From: JAAZBA01 sp964461815 | GTDB taxonomy: Bacteria; Bacillota; Clostridia; Oscillospirales; QAMX01 | Length of the DNA: 64,000 nt | NCBI GenBank assembly: GCA_964461815.1 | Contig: CAYWVF010000006.1 | Location: 61,069-125,068, forward strand | Direction: 5' to 3' | Shown: piece by piece, positions 62,644-64,000 of the stretch | Position numbering within the stretch: position 1 is the first letter of the stretch | Layout of the letters: the number at the start of each line of letters is the position of its first letter | Position numbers and translations under genes: made by a program | Notes under the pieces: generated by a model | The model's input: only the letters and a program-made list of their open reading frames with translations | Databases searched by the model: none | Told to the model about the DNA's origin: nothing

Positions 62644-63894
62644 ATGAATAAAAAAACATATGTATTTGCAGGTGCATCAAACAGAGCACTCGGAATGTAC
62701 GCAAAACCGCTGTCTACAACATACGCAGACGTTGGTGAGCTTCTCGGTGTATATGATATCAACATAGGCAGAAGCCGTGAGTTCGTAAAGCAGGTCGGCA
62801 TTGATATTCCCGTTTATGATAACTTCGACAAGATGATCGAAGAAACAAAGCCCGACTACGTTATAGTCACAACAGTTGACGCTTATCACAGTGATTACAT
62901 AATCCGTTCACTCGAGCTGGGCTGCAACGTTATCACAGAGAAGCCCATGACGATCGACGAGGTTCGCTGCAATGCTATCCTTGAAGCTGAAAAGAAATAC
63001 GGCAAAGAGGTCATCGTTACATTCAATTACCGTTTTGCTCCGTTTAAGACAAAGATCAAGGAGCTCATCAAGAGCGGTGCTATCGGTGATGTTTTCAGTG
63101 TAAACTTCGAATGGCTTCTCGACAGAAACCTCAATCTCAGCGGTCACGGCACAAGCTACTACAGACGTTGGAATGCAAGAATGGCTAAGAGCGGTGGTCT
63201 CCTCGTTCACAAATCCACACATCACTTCGACCTTATCAACTGGTGGATAGATCAGAAGCCCTCCAGAGTTTCCGCTTTCGGTCATCTCAATCTCTACGGT
63301 GCAAAGAATGCCAAGTTCAAGGGCACACGCTGCTCCGAATGCCCACACGCTTCCGAATGCGAATTCTACTACAAGCTTACAGACTTCGAGGTTGAATACT
63401 ACAAAAATAACGAGCAGTACGACGGTTATATGAAGGACAACTGCGTATATGCCGACGATATCGACATCTACGATACAATGGCTGCTACAGTTGAATACGA
63501 CGGCGGAGCTGTTCTTACATATTCTCTCAACTCCACAACACCGTATGAGGGTTGGAAAATGGTCATCAACGGCTCTAAGGGACGTCTTGAGGCTGCCGAA
63601 TACGAAACAGGCTTCCAGTCCAAGGTAGACCAGGATATTATCAAGATATTCGACCTCAATGACAGTGTTACTGAATATAAGGTAACAAGAGGAGGCGGCG
63701 GCCACGGCGGCGGCGACCAGAGACTCCACAAGATGATCTTTACAGAGAATGTTCCCGATCCGCTCGGACACAAGGCAGGCACGGAAGATGGGGCATACTC
63801 CATTCTCGTCGGAGTTGCAGCCAACAAGTCCATTAAGGAAGGCAAGATCATTTCTATTGATGATCTTCTCAACAAAGAACTTCTCAAAAAATAA
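62644..63894 (+). CDS. Gfo/Idh/MocA-family oxidoreductase
   Basis: A 416-residue NAD(P)-dependent sugar or cyclitol dehydrogenase. VFAGASNRALGMYA begins the Rossmann fold (the usual GxGxxG is altered). The EKPM motif is at 99-102, with its conserved lysine, and the active-site KSTHHFDLINWW near 190-201. A CSECPHASEC cluster (C230, C233, C239) sits on the substrate side, as in one subgroup of the family. A glycine-rich GGGGHGGGD loop lies near 351-359. AAAGGA precedes the ATG. The substrate is unknown. Confidence 0.9.
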   Translation: MNKKTYVFAGASNRALGMYAKPLSTTYADVGELLGVYDINIGRSREFVKQVGIDIPVYDNFDKMIEETKPDYVIVTTVDAYHSDYIIRSLELGCNVITEKPMTIDEVRCNAILEAEKKYGKEVIVTFNYRFAPFKTKIKELIKSGAIGDVFSVNFEWLLDRNLNLSGHGTSYYRRWNARMAKSGGLLVHKSTHHFDLINWWIDQKPSRVSAFGHLNLYGAKNAKFKGTRCSECPHASECEFYYKLTDFEVEYYKNNEQYDGYMKDNCVYADDIDIYDTMAATVEYDGGAVLTYSLNSTTPYEGWKMVINGSKGRLEAAEYETGFQSKVDQDIIKIFDLNDSVTEYKVTRGGGGHGGGDQRLHKMIFTENVPDPLGHKAGTEDGAYSILVGVAANKSIKEGKIISIDDLLNKELLKK

Positions 63895-63903
63895 AAATAA
63901 TAC

Positions 63904-63932
63904 TTGAAATTGCCATATGATTATGCTATAAT
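63904..63932 (+). promoter_or_regulatory. Sigma-A promoter of tRNA-Leu
   Basis: TTGAAA (63904-63909), a 17-base spacer and TATAAT (63927-63932). Confidence 0.85.
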
Positions 63933-63948
63933 TATATGGCAGTTAAGC

Positions 63949-64000
63949 GCCGGTGTGATGGAATTGGCAGACGTGCTGGACTCAAAATCCAGTGGTAGCG
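63949..64000 (+). tRNA. tRNA-Leu, anticodon CAA, cut by the window end
   Basis: The 5' acceptor GCCGGTG, a class II D arm (GATGGAATTGGCAGAC) and the anticodon stem-loop CTGGA-CTCAAAA-TCCAG are present. The anticodon CAA reads leucine codon TTG. The long variable arm begins at GTGGTAGCG, where the window ends. Confidence 0.92.

Noticed and set aside
62908..63771. A 287-codon minus-strand open frame opposite the Gfo/Idh/MocA gene
   Set aside because: The plus-strand gene has all family motifs, a promoter and a ribosome site. The minus frame is valine/cysteine-rich and matches nothing known.

Overview
The window reads as chromosome of a spore-forming, low-to-mid GC Firmicute, most likely a Clostridia member of the Oscillospiraceae/Ruminococcaceae type. 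This rests on gene content: a complete spoIIIAA-AH operon, yunB, yabP, yabQ, a spoVB-type flippase, a ymxH-type gene and spoVG. It also rests on strong AGGAGG ribosome sites, TTGACA/TATAAT promoters and an SLH-domain surface protein. I see no phage, insertion sequence, CRISPR array or plasmid gene. Genus-level placement cannot be made from the sequence alone.

Layout. 1-9004 (minus strand) is a housekeeping run in transcription order: a DUF5685-type protein, a small DnaJ-like protein, an unknown membrane protein, yicC, remA, gmk, rpoZ, priA, def, fmt, a YugP-type membrane zinc protease and the start of rsmB. 9046-11165 is the c-di-AMP pair cdaA-cdaR. 11455-12771 is a lone DegT-family aminotransferase with its own promoter and terminator. 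12974-17855 is the spoIIIA octet. 18006-19857 (plus) is a YtrA-type GntR regulator with an ABC transporter, behind an operator that overlaps its promoter. 19903-22591 holds ligA and yunB, and 22833-25121 comEC. 25118-27231 carries an amidohydrolase and trxB. 27410-31437 is the conserved yabR-divIC-yabQ-yabP-rqcP-mazG-spoVB block.

31451-41795 holds an MtaD-type deaminase, a cysteine-repeat zinc-ribbon protein, a P-loop kinase, hemZ, an MBL hydrolase, dtd, rel, recJ and a ymxH-type gene. 41944-44442 (plus) is the two-subunit L-serine dehydratase followed by a TIM-barrel isomerase/epimerase. A 687-base gene-free stretch follows a small XRE regulator. It contains a strong promoter and a long hairpin-rich leader in front of an APC amino-acid permease. 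47017-53321 carries a surface protein with a C-terminal YH-C-C-C module, a divergent fucose-isomerase-like / DeoR / class III aminotransferase locus and a MATE exporter. 53507-58847 carries a quinone-oxidoreductase-like gene, tRNA-Gly(CCC), an SLH protein with two small partners, and murC. 58963-63894 carries spoVG, a HAD phosphatase and a small-molecule cluster: a cyclase-fold protein with altered metal motif, an AAC(3)-like protein with a cysteine tail, a TIM barrel and a Gfo/Idh/MocA dehydrogenase. The window ends inside tRNA-Leu(CAA).

The least explained elements are the leader at 45141-45537, the compound hairpin at 32763-32822, the CCCEE-repeat zinc-ribbon protein, the 60.2-63.9 kb metabolic cluster, and the isomerase/DeoR/aminotransferase locus. 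None is proven to be a new system; each is listed with a decisive test.
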